Assembly: GCA_963680875.1 (NCBI GenBank)
Contig: OY804588.1
Location: 93,118,233 to 93,182,232, forward strand
Origin: Bathymodiolus brooksi
Taxonomy: Eukaryota > Mollusca > Bivalvia > Mytilida > Modiolidae
Length of the DNA: 64,000 bases
Direction: 5' to 3'
The notes under the pieces are model-generated. The model was not told the origin of the DNA. It ran no database searches and saw only the letters and a list, made by a program, of their open reading frames with translations. The translations under genes were made by a program, and so were the position numbers. Shown here piece after piece: positions 53,532-64,000 of this stretch. The first letter of the stretch is position 1; every line of letters starts with the position of its first letter.

Positions 53532-55254
53532 GTAAGGTTACCAAGAAATGGGTAGAGGTGTCAATTTACACTTGTTTACACTGTTAATGCCCAATCAACA
53601 TCCTGTGTGTGTGTGTGTGCCTGTGTTTTAACCAAATTTAAATTTAGTCTATAAATAGAATCAGAAATTCAAAAACTTTGATTTTACAGTGTAAAAATAG
53701 AATAAGAAACTCAACAACTTTGATTTTAAGGAATAAAATATGACAGAATATTGAACATTGTGTGGTGTAAAAACTCTAATAAATGAGTTAATGTAGCAAA
53801 GGAGAAAATAACCTGAATTTTTGCAAGAATTATTTTTTATGTAAAAAAAAAACATCATGTAAAAATTTGATTAAAGGATGAAGATAATTTGAATTTTGAT
53901 GTGGATTTCTCATGCATTATTATATTACTAAACATCAATGTTAGATACCATCTGTTTATAGCTTATGGCTTCCTTGGACTACAACATCAAATGGATTGAA
54001 TAAATAAGTAACATCTACATTTCTATTAATATCACTGGGTCAATACCTCTTCTGGTGGACTATTGGTCCACGCGGGTATCATCTGTCCAGCACTGACAAG
54101 GTTCATTAGATATACTGTATATTTATGTTTGAAATTTGCAGTTCCTAAATAATGTAATTTATCAAAACTAAGACATACATGACCTTAGCCGATTTTGTCC
54201 TGTTTAGACCCTTTGGTTTACTTGCTCATAAAGGCTAATAAATTATTTAGCTTTCCAATCTTTTGACTGAGCGTACCTAATAAAAGCTATTCCGTGAACC
54301 TGTTATGCAAGCTAAATTAGACATCTGTGGTACATTGTTATAATAATAGAAAAATGTAGTAATAATCAGCATTGATAATTGATAGCTATGCAATACCAAC
54401 ATTTTATATTTAATATTTTATTAATAACAATTATTTATTTATGCAGTTCAAGTCCATTTGATGTTGTTGCTATGGAAACCATTAGATTGACCAATCTGAT
54501 TTTAGATTAAAACCACATCTGTCACTTGTTCCTCTTTACTGATATGTCACAGTGTGAAAGATATGAAGAAACTGCATTACGTGTCACATGTGTGTGACCC
54601 CCATGTCATGAATATTTAATGATATGATAAATATTGATTGTGGTATTTTCAACCAATCAGATTGCTTGTAGCAAGCAAAGCAAATTAGTTTTAAATTATA
54701 ACATTTTCATTGTCTCCTAAGGGCCATTTTTATAGGACGGTAAAGGTCATTGGGTCACTCGTGTGTGATCCATATTAGGATTTCCTCAGATCTCACAAAA
54801 CCGTGACAAATCAGTAAGGGGAACACATGAGAAATGAGTTTTTAATCAGATTGTAGGTTGACTAGCTTTAATACTGTTAGATTTGGGGTTTGAATGGATA
54901 GTTAACAAGTGATTGAAGTCTAATGGTTAATAAATAAATAAAGGTGGTACATTTTATGATATCTAAAAGATTGCTCTGAATAACTTCAATGTTGTTTTTT
55001 TTTCCAGCTAACCTGTAGCATGTATTCACTCCTTTCTCCCATAACATGTTTATTTCAGCATTTTAATCAATTTCTGACTGACACTTAATTAACCAATGTA
55101 TTAGCATAACAATATTAAGTAATAATTTAAGATTTGTTTTTATTTGATTATAATGTAGCAGCTTTGATTTGAGTAGAAAACTTTATTTTATTTTATGTTG
55201 AAAAATGCTTTATAAAGTTTACCATCATAATACTTAATAGTATGATAATGAAAA
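53532..55254. other. Dynamin intron segment with short duplications
   Basis: AT-rich intron. It has (GT)n at about 53607-53620 and a tandem near-duplicate at 53655-53735 (AGAATCAGAAATTCAAAAAC, TTTGATTTTACAGTGTAAA). No family, array or additional copy of the alternative PH exon was found. Confidence 0.5.
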
Positions 55255-57486
55255 ACTAACTGAAGACAACTAACAGTAAACAACTAACTAGACAACAAAT
55301 GATAGAACTAACTGTAGATAATTATTTGTTGATGACAAACTAAAGACAACTAACTGTAGACAACAAAATTTAATGGTAGACAACTAACCACAGAAGACAA
55401 ACTAAAGACAACAAATGGTAGACGACAAACTAAAAAGAACTAACTGTAGACGACAAGCTAAGACAACTAACTGTAGACAGGAAATGGTAGAACTAACTAC
55501 ATAGATAAATAATAAATGACAAAGTGAGGATAACTAACTGTAGACAACTACTTGCTGACAACAAATAGTAGACAATTGAGTGTAGACAACAAATGGAAGA
55601 CAACTAACTGTAGAGAACAAAGGGCAGGTGACCATCTGTAGACAATGAACTGAAAACTATTAAATGTAGATGACTAAATGAAGACAACAAGCTGTAGATC
55701 CAACCTTTGGTTTGTATGTTTCTAAGGAGTTTTATACATGTAGACAACTAACTGTAGACAACAAGCTGTAGACAACTAACTGAAGAGAACAAGTTGTAGA
55801 CAACTTATTACAACGAACTGTAGACAACAAACTAACTGTGGACAATTAATAGGAGACAATGAATGGTAGACAATTGACTATTGACAATAAACTAGACAAC
55901 TAAAGGGAGACAACTGAATAAAGACAGCTATAGACAACAAACTAAGACAACTAACAGTAGACAACAAACTAGACAACTAATGGGATACAACTAAATAAAG
56001 ACAGCTATAGACAACAAACTAAGACAACTAATGGGAGACAACTAAGTAAGACAGCTATAGACAACTAATGGGAGACCACTAAGTAACACAGCTATAGACA
56101 ACAAACTGAGACAACTAACTAAGACAAGTAATGGGAGACAACTAAGTAAAACAGCTATAGACAACTAATGGGAGACAACTAAGTAAAACAGCTATAGACA
56201 ACAAACTAAGACAACTAAGTAAAACAGCTATAGACAACAAACTAAGACAACTAATGGGAGACAACCAAATAAAGACAGCTATAGACAACAAACTAAGACA
56301 ACTAATGGGAGACAACTAAGTAAGACAGCTATAGACAACAAACTAAGACTACTAATGGGAGACAACTAAGTAAAACAGCTATAGACAACAAACTAAGACA
56401 ATTAACTAGACAACAAACTAAGACAACTAACTAGACAACTAATGGAAGACAGCTATAAACAACAAACTAAGACAACTAACTAGACAACAAACTAAGACAA
56501 CTAACTAGACAACAAACTAAAACAACTAATGGAAGACAACTAAATAAAGACAGCTATAGACAACTAACTGTAGACAACAAACTAGACAACTAAGTAAGAC
56601 AGCTATAGACAGCAAACTAAGACAACTAATGGGGGACAACTAAGTAAAACAGCTATAGACAACAAACTAAGAAAACTAAGTAAGACAGCTATAGACAACA
56701 AACTAAGACAACTAACTAAACAACTAATGGAAGACAGCTATAGACAACAAACTAAGACAACTAACTAGACAACAAACTAAAACAACTAATGGAAGACAAC
56801 TAAATAAAAACAGCTATAGACAACTAACTGTAGACAACAAACTAGACAACTAATGGGAGACAACTAAGTAAGACAGCTATAGACAGCAAACTAAGACAAC
56901 TAATGGGAGACAACTAAGTAAAACAGCTATAGACAACAAACTAAGACAACTAATGGGAGACAACTAAGTAAAACAGCTATAGACAACAAACTAAGACAAC
57001 TAATGGGAGACAACTAAGTAAGACAGCTATAGACAGCAAACTAAGACAACTAATGGGAGACAACTAAGTAAAACAGCTATAGACAACAAACTAAGACAAC
57101 TAATGGGAGACAACTAAATAAAGACAGCTATAGACAACAAACTAAGCCAACTAAGTAAGACAGCTATAGACAACTAATGGAAGACAGCTATAGACAACAA
57201 ACTAAGACAACAAACTAAAACAACTAATGGAAGACAGCTATAGACAACAAACTAAGACAACAAACTAAAACAACTAATGGAAGACAGCTAAATAAAGACA
57301 GCTATAGACAACAAGCTAAGACAACTAATGGGAGACAACTAAGTAAAACAGCTACAGACAACAAACTAAGACAACTAATGGGAGACAACTAAGTAAAACA
57401 ACTAACTAAGACAAATAATGTGAGACAACTAACTAGACAACTAATAGTAGATGACTAACTGAAGACTACAAACTGTAGACAATTAA
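55255..57486. repeat. Degenerate satellite of GACAACTAA / TAGACAACAAACTAA modules
   Basis: About 2.2 kb built from short modules: GACAACTAACTGTAGACAAC, AAACTAAGACAACTAATGGG, AGACAACTAAGTAAAACAGC, TATAGACAACAAAC. Unit lengths vary, with a higher-order repeat of about 60-75 bp toward the right (56230-57400). The modules share GACAACTAACTGTAGACAA with the 42-bp array at 58776-59645. Both belonged to one array before the insertion at 57487-58775. Confidence 0.93.
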
Positions 57487-58775
57487 GGTAGCAATATACA
57501 AAGATTTTTTTCCTCCAATCTTCCATCTGAAAACAGCTGTAACTTTCTTAATATTGCATCAAAATTAACAAATGAGGTACCATTTGAAAGAAGAAAGATA
57601 TATCTTTCCACTGATTATAATATTATGATTATGCAACAATTACATAATTAATTATTATGCAATTAGTTGCAAAATCTTGATGTGTGCACTTGACCAAAAT
57701 TATCTGTTTCATGTTTATTCAAATGGTAAAACGTTTTACAAATTCTTAATCAACACAACATGACCTCCAAAACTGTGTCTCAGATTTTTCCTGTGATGTT
57801 TCAATCTCTCTTAAAGCCCCATAATGTGTATATGTGTATACAGCCTGACTTCATAAGATATCACCAAATTTAATTGTGTGTAGAATTTGTTCTATTAATT
57901 CTATCAGAAATCCGAGACACGAGACACGGTTTTGCAGATAATAGGTATAAGAACAACATATACCAAAATCAAGCATCTAGGGGTACCAATGCAGGAGCTA
58001 ATTTCATTCAAAGTCGACATTTTATGTCAAAAATTGTAGTGGAAAAATCCCAAAAGTTGTAATTTTCCTCTTGGTACCCCATTTTCTTGAATAAATGTCA
58101 CAAATGTGCCATGGGAACACTTCAGGATTGACCTTGAATCATAAATCAACAATGATTTGACCAGAAAGATAGAATTACTTCACACAAACTCTAAATATAG
58201 CTGGAAAATGCACACCCTGTGCAGTAAACACATGAAATTGGGGAGAAGTTACATCACTCTGACCTAGCTTGAGGTTAACTGCCTACTGATAAGGTCAATA
58301 CTCCACCTCCTACTGACCAGACGTGAACCACTAATTATAACAGGAATCACCTGGAACCTTAGTCTGCTCATTATGTGTATTCTTCCCTTTTAGTTGGATT
58401 TTACTAAATAAAAATTATACATTAGATATTTTGAAATAAATTCCATTGCAAATAACTAATTTATTTCTTTTGGTATTGATGAAAAGTTAGCTACATCCAT
58501 GCTGCTTTCCCCTTCATTTAATGGAATCTTCCACAAAAATGGTCAGTGGTCATAAAACTATCAAATAGATAAACAATTAAGGACTGCCCACTTGTTTTTA
58601 TCATCTCTGATTCAAGCACATGTGTTTGTTTACAAAACTAACTAAAATTAATGCTCATTAATGGTACATCATATCTGAATTATTTTTTCACCTGTGTATC
58701 AAGAATATTATAATAAAATAAAAATTGATTAAAAAAAATGTTGATGAAAAAATATCATTTTTGTATAGTGCTACC
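57487..58775. mobile_element. TTAA-flanked element splitting the satellite
   Basis: 1289-bp insert with ends GGTAGCAATATACAAAGATT and (reverse complement of the right end) GGTAGCACTATACAAAAATG, flanked by TTAA at 57483-57486 and 58776-58779. The flanking array reads TAGACAATTAA on the left and TTAATAGGAGACAATG on the right; array units contain TAGACAATTAATAGGAGACA, the empty site. TTAA targets are typical of piggyBac and Kolobok. The interior has no recognised transposase; the frame at 57874-58062 (62 aa) is unassigned. Confidence 0.87.
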
Positions 58776-59645
58776 TTAATAGGAGACAATGAATTGTATA
58801 CAACTAACTGTAGACAATTGATAGGAGACAATGAATTGTATACAACTAACTGCAGACAATTAATAGGAGACAATGAATTGTATACAACTAACTGTAGACA
58901 ATTAATAGGAGACAATGAATTGTATACAACTAACTGCAGACAATTAATAGGAGACAATGAATTGTATACAACTAACTGTAGACAATTAATAGGAGACAAT
59001 GAATTGTATACAACTAACTGCAGACAATTAATAGGAGACAATGAATTGTATACAACTAACTGCAGACAATTAATAGGAGACAATGAATTGTATACAACTA
59101 ACTGCAGACAATTAATAGGAGACAATGAATTGTATACAACTAATAGGAGACAATGAATTGTATACAACTAACTGCAGACAATTAATAGGAGACAATGAAT
59201 TGTATACAACTAACTGCAGACAATTAATAGGAGACAATGAATTGTATACAACTAACTGCAGACAATTAATAGGAGACAATGAATTGTATACAACTAACTG
59301 TAGACAATTAATAGGAGACAATGAATTGTATACAACTAACTGTAGACAATTAATAGGAGACAATGAATTGTATACAACTAACTGTAGACAATTAATAGGA
59401 GACAATTAATTGTATACAACTAACTGTAGACAATTAATAGGAGACAATGAATTGTATACAACTAACTGTAGACAATGAATTGTATACAACTAACTGTAGA
59501 CAAGTAATAGGAGACAATGAATTGTATACAACTAACTGCAGACAATTAATAGGAGACAATGAATTGTACACAACTAACTGTAGACAATTAATAGGAGACA
59601 ATGAATTGTATACAACTAACTGTAGACAATTAGCTATAGACAAAT
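58776..59645. repeat. 42-bp satellite, about 20 copies
   Basis: Unit AATAGGAGACAATGAATTGT, ATACAACTAACTGTAGACAA, TT; copies alternate TGCAGAC and TGTAGAC and one or two are shortened (about 59143, 59475). Because 42 is a multiple of three and the unit lacks stops in one frame of each strand, both strands stay open for over 140 codons. The predicted peptide on the plus strand repeats LIGDNELYTTNCRQ; I consider this non-coding. Confidence 0.96.
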
Positions 59646-59981
59646 AAATAGCTATTTGAGTGAATGTTCTATGTAGTTATGTAATGTTTATTTTTTCTAG
59701 ATGATGACACATCTTGTAGTATTGTAAATTGTAAGTTACCATCAATCATGCTAGCTTAGTAAAGCTTCAAAGTTCTGCCCATTGTTGATATTTGACAAAG
59801 CTACGTAAGTCAAATAAAATAGAAGTATAAATTGTTAAAACTATTGATTTTAATTCAGGCAAATTCTTTAAAAAAACACCCAAAATAGCAGTTCTTATGA
59901 ATATTTGCATCAATTTTATGAATATTCACACCAATCTTTCATTAATAAGTACTTAATTTTGCATTAATTATTTTATTACAG
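59646..59981. other. Dynamin intron end
   Basis: Unassigned AT-rich sequence from the satellite to the acceptor TTACAG. Confidence 0.5.
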
Positions 59982-60111
59982 AAATGTATATAAAGATTAT
60001 AAACAATTAGAGCTATCAGGGGAATCACAGGATGACATCGACAGTTGGAAAGCATCATTCCTGAGAGCTGGGGTGTACCCTGACAGGTCACAGGAAGATG
60101 GTCATCCTGGT
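59982..60111 (+). CDS. DNM1: Dynamin exon: PH domain C-terminal half (VL3 to last helix)
   Basis: 130-nt exon, phase 2 to 0, acceptor TTACAG, donor GTAAGT. Completes the Arg started by any of the three alternative exons and reads [49 protein letters not shown] is variable loop 3 (human N595-Y600, including the Y597 phosphorylation site of DNM1). [16 protein letters not shown] is the C-terminal PH helix; A618 and S619 of DNM2, at the PH-stalk interface, lie in KASF and are present. The next exon, leading to the GED, is beyond what I can identify in the window. Confidence 0.96.
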
Positions 60112-60133
60112 GTAAGTATTGCATTATGAGTAA

Positions 60134-61454
60134 CAGACTTCCCGAAAACCGTCGGTCCTGACCGACAGAAATGCAGTAGGACCGACGATTTCACAATATA
60201 TATCGGACCGAATGTCCGGTAAAACAGATATTTGAAAGGACCGGCGATTGAAATTTATTCCCTCCCAGTTTCCACTGCCAATGGCATTAAATTCCGTTTT
60301 CAGTTTTATTAAAATGTCAGACAGAGACTTGAAATTTGTTTATTTATTCTGTCAGACCGACACGTTCCTCTTTATAATCGAAACTCCTATACAAATGTAC
60401 GTAAATGTAAACATCCTTTTAGTAGGAACCAGCACCTGCAAAACGTGGAACATTAAAACTGAAATATATTACTGAGCACAGAAATAAGTTGACTTTCACA
60501 CTCCCCAAGTATCAAAGATTGTTTGTGTTTAATTACATATGTTTTGAGATGCTTATATATTGAAGATGACAGCAGATTCATATTCTTAACTGAAATTAAA
60601 AATGTAGGTAAACCGGAAACTGACATTGATGTATAATATTCGGAATGTGATCGGATCATTAGATACGGATTGTTGTCTATATCTGCCTTATCTTTTTAGA
60701 TAAAGATATGTATACAGAAAAACATTTAATTGAGTTGTTTAATGATCATATATATAATCTTGCATTCAGTTCTGTATAAAAAAACAAAATGTGACAGGTT
60801 ATATACAATATTACAAAAAAATGGTAGGACAGACACAAAGCCCATGGGTAAGACAGAACTCCAGTTCCTGTCTGACCCAATGTCAGACAGAAAAAAAAAG
60901 TTTTCGCCAACTCTGTAATAACGAATGTTTGGTATAATAGTTACCTCAGATTTTGTCCGAAAGGCATTGATCAGTGTTTAATTTTATTTTTAAATTACAT
61001 AATTTTCATTGTTTTCACCCCTTTTATACATTTCCGGTTTCAACCAAACCCATTTGTGAAGACGATCATGACACGATTGGTTATTTGTATATATATTAGC
61101 CAATGAAATGAAGTCTTTCATACAACCATTGACCTATAGTACAAGGTCATCAAAACAACAAAACTCGAGACACACACTATAAAAGACATAACATATACAA
61201 TATTGAACAACACTGAAAACTGAAAATTGAATTACTTTAACCTCTATAAAAACCAGAGGTGAAATCAGGTGCCCAATTGCTAATACTAGGGTAAATCACT
61301 TTAAAAAGGCCAAACTAAACATTATGCATGTATGTGACAGTGAATTTTTTGGGACTTTTTTTTCGGACTGGCAAAATATTTTTCGGTCTGACAAGATTTT
61401 CATGTCTGTCAGTCCGAATGACTGACAACTTCTCAGCAAGTTTCGGGAAGTCTG
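60134..61454 (+). mobile_element. CAGACTTCCCGAAA-TIR DNA element, copy 2
   Basis: Same element as 4748-6061 in opposite orientation, with TIRs CAGACTTCCCGAAA/TTTCGGGAAGTCTG flanked by TGAGTAA (60127-60133 and 61455-61461). The frame at 60248-60475 (plus, 75 aa, MKFIPSQFPLPMALNSVFSF start) differs from the copy-1 frame at only three or four residues by eye. It lies 22 bp after the donor of a dynamin exon. It is unassigned to a superfamily; a 7-bp duplication here against 5 bp in copy 1 leaves the class open. Confidence 0.88.
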
Positions 61455-61696
61455 TGAGTAATCATTTTGCTTGCTTGGCTCTTTTTGCTTTTTACATTTG
61501 TTTTGCTTTAATTTTTGTTTATCCATTTGTCATTTTATCATGATCACAGTCCCCACCACGCATTTCCAATTTCATTGTACTTATTTCAGAAAAAATTGTA
61601 TGAAAGGGTAATTTGAAATCACTCCTTCTCAACACTCACCAACTTTAGATTTTAATCAGAATTTCTCTTCATTATGAAAAGAAAGTTTATACAGTG
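61455..61696. other. Dynamin intron segment
   Basis: Short unassigned stretch between the TIR element and the 54-bp array. Confidence 0.45.
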
Positions 61697-63065
61697 ATGG
61701 TCAACAAAACAAACAACCACCTCTAAACAGTGATTGTTAACAATGCCACCAATGGTCAACAAAACAAACAGCCACCTCTAAACAGTGATTGTTAACAATG
61801 CCACCAATGTCAGCAAAACAAACAGCCACCTCTAAACAGTTATTGTTAACAATGCCACCAATGTCAGCAAAACAAACAACCACCTCTAAACAATGATTGT
61901 TAACAATGCCACCAATGTCAGCAAAACAAACAGCCACCTCTAAACAGTTATTGTTAACAATGCCACCAATGTCAGCAAAACAAACAACCACCTCTAAACA
62001 ATGATTGTTAACAATGCCACCAATGGTCAACAAAACAAACAACCACCTCTAAACAGTGATTGTTAACAATGCCACCAATGGTCAACAAAACAAACAGCCA
62101 CCTCTAAACAGTGATTGTTAACAATGCCACCAATGTCAGCAAAACAAACAACCACCTCTAAACAGTGATTGTTAACAATGCCACCAATGGTCAACAAAAC
62201 AAACAACCACCTCTAAACAGTGATTGTTAACAATGCCACCAATGTCAGCAAAACAAACAACCACCTCTAAACAGTGATTGTTAACAATGCCACCAATGGT
62301 CAACAAAACAAACAGCCACCTCTAAACAGTGATTGTTAACAAAGCCACCAATGTCAGCAAAACAAACAACCACCTCTAAACAGTGATTGTTAACAATGCC
62401 ACCAATGGTCAACAAAACAAACAACCACCTCTAAACAGTGATTGTTAACAATGCCACCAATGTCAGCAAAGCAAACAGCCACCTCTAAACAGTGATTGTT
62501 AACAATGCCACCAATGTCAGCAAAACAAACAACCACCTCTAAACAGTGATTGTTAACAATGCCACCAATGTCAGCAAAACAAACAACCACCTCTAAACAG
62601 TGATTGTTAACAATGCCACCAATGTCAGCAAAACAAACAACCACCTCTAAACAGTGATTGTTAACAATGCCACCAATGTCAGCAAAACAAACAACCACCT
62701 CTAAACAGTGATTGTTAACAATGCCACCAATGTCAGCAAAACAAACACCACCTCTAAACAGTGATTGTTAACAATGCCACCAATGTCAGCAAAACAAACA
62801 ACCACCTCTAAACAGTGATTGTTAACAATGCTACCAATGTCAGCAAAACAAACAACCACCTCTAAACAGTGATTGTTAACAATGCCACCAATGGTCAACA
62901 AAACAAACAGCCACCTCTAAACAGTGATTGTTAACAATGCCACCAATGTCAGCAAAACAAACAACCACCTCTAAACAGTGATTGTTAACAATGCCACCAA
63001 TGTCAGCAAAACAAACAACCACCTCTAAACAGTGATTGTTAACAATGCCACCAATGTCAGCAAAT
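61697..63065. repeat. 54/55-bp tandem array, about 25 copies
   Basis: Unit AACAGTGATTGTTAACAATG, CCACCAATGTCAGCAAAACA, AACAACCACCTCTA (54 bp). A variant with AATGGTCAACAAAAC is 55 bp, and the two are interspersed. The 54-bp form keeps a minus-strand frame open with an 18-residue period (DIGGIVNNHCLEVVVCFA), broken wherever a 55-bp unit occurs. Non-coding. Confidence 0.96.
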
Positions 63066-64000
63066 TGAACAATCGCCTCTCACTTGAAAACATTGAAGTT
63101 GAAAAAGACGACGACATATGGCATTGGAAAGCGAGAACCTCAGGGGTTTCAAAGTGGGACGGTACCCGGTACTTTTACCCACCTGAGATCGTGTACAGTA
63201 CCGGCAGAAATTACTGAACCCCCAAAATTAGCGGTGGTCAAAACCACAAGTACGATGGTCGATAGGCTTGTGGAATATTTTTCATAAAAAATTAATGATC
63301 ACGTCAATTGCTGAATTCTCGCATTCAAATCGAACAACTGCGTCACGACCAAGTTGATGGGATATTCCCTGTTTTAAAAATAACTTTACCTTAGAATCGT
63401 AAATAGCAGTTTGCGCATGCGGTAAATAGATATGTTTTCGCCCCAATATCTTTTCATCCTTGTGTAAAACTCGGACCGGAACAAAGCTGACATCATTTCA
63501 AAATAAAAAAATGACCGATTACAAATTATGTTCAAACACAATTTAGTGTAATCTCCAGTAATATAAGTCTGATCATTATGTATTATGAATATATGACTAC
63601 ACAATATTTTGGGCGATTTTTTTTATCCATTTAAAACCCAGGGTCGAATCATTCTGGGGCGTACTGTCTTGTTGCTTAACTCCGTCCATATTGTTTAACT
63701 TCTGGTATAAAAAAATAAAAACCTATGGCTAATTTATTTACATATTTTGACGGGGCCCTACCGCGGTTGTTCACAGAAATGAAAGTGTGCTGAAAAACAT
63801 TTTTAAAAGGGGGTACGAGGAGATAAGGGATAGAAAATTACTAGAAATCTTGAAAAAGGGCCGGACATGGCTCAAATACGAATTACATTGTAATGTTAAA
63901 ACGCCGGCCCCCCTTTTTTTCCAAAATAATTTAACTTTTGTGATTCAAATGTTAATAAATGTCTTCCCGCGAATCGTTTTTGTTCGAACATTTTTTTTGC
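63066..64000. other. Unassigned sequence at right edge
   Basis: After the 54-bp array the sequence becomes less repetitive. A plus frame running from the array (63032-63217) reads LENIEVEKDDDIWHWKARTS, GVSKWDGTRYFYPPEIVYST. This is of less biased composition than other frames here, but I recognise no domain, splice site or start that would support a gene. No dynamin exon (GED) is visible. Confidence 0.4.

Noticed and set aside
58688..59647. Repeat-protein genes on both strands (159 and 143 codons and shorter)
   Set aside because: The frames exist only because the 42-bp unit is a multiple of three and stop-free; they mirror each other on both strands, with no start context or splice signals.
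61737..62901. Minus-strand frames with an 18-residue repeat
   Set aside because: Translations of the 54-bp array, broken at each 55-bp unit; no independent coding evidence.

Overview
This is a eukaryotic genomic window: AT-rich, intron-dominated DNA from an animal, most probably a mollusc and perhaps a bivalve. The organism call rests on the gene structure and on repeats of a molluscan kind: tRNA-headed SINEs ending in TTAAACAACAATCACTCACTC, and CGTCCGTCCGT-containing repeats that start with a hairpin. I could not run a database search, so the phylum is an inference.

The only host gene I can support is one classical dynamin gene (orthologous to vertebrate DNM1/2/3 and fly shibire) on the + strand. 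Eleven constant or alternative exon positions (fourteen exon sequences) lie between 1907 and 60111. Splice sites and phases agree throughout, and one exon of each kind gives 1307 nt (about 435 codons). The coding part starts in the GTPase domain just before the G4 motif TKLD, passes G5 (NRSQKD), the stalk/middle domain and the PH domain, and stops just after the PH domain. The 5' exons (G1-G3) lie to the left of the window, and the GED and proline-rich tail lie to the right.

Two exon positions are duplicated for mutually exclusive splicing. One is a stalk exon pair (11087-11154 and 11209-11288). The other is a set of three alternative PH-domain exons (51273-51379, 53015-53127, 53422-53531). 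All alternatives share asymmetric phase 0 to 2, so using two copies together would break the frame.

The remaining ~97% is intronic and packed with repeats. From left to right: a 32-bp satellite (1-860); a nested CAG/CTG-ended element holding two other elements (2916-6497); a minisatellite made from a tRNA-derived SINE head (7112-7646); a 44-bp array (8246-8603); several TA-flanked pogo/Tigger-like elements (9840, 11666, 12491, 23160, 26379, 41766, 42726), two loci still carrying CENP-B/pogo-type helix-turn-helix reading frames; SINEs with clear target-site duplications; five families of hairpin-headed repeats; a 2.1-kb hAT-like fold-back palindrome (20795-22930); a 5.6-kb apparently uniform 71-bp satellite (34128-39732); a GACAACTAACTGTAGA satellite split by a TTAA-flanked element (55255-59645); and a 54-bp array (61697-63065). 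Two copies of one TIR element lie in opposite orientation about 54 kb apart in the same gene. No CRISPR, bacterial operon, rRNA or intact tRNA gene was seen.

Most open reading frames in the window are chance or repeat-generated frames and are not annotated as genes.
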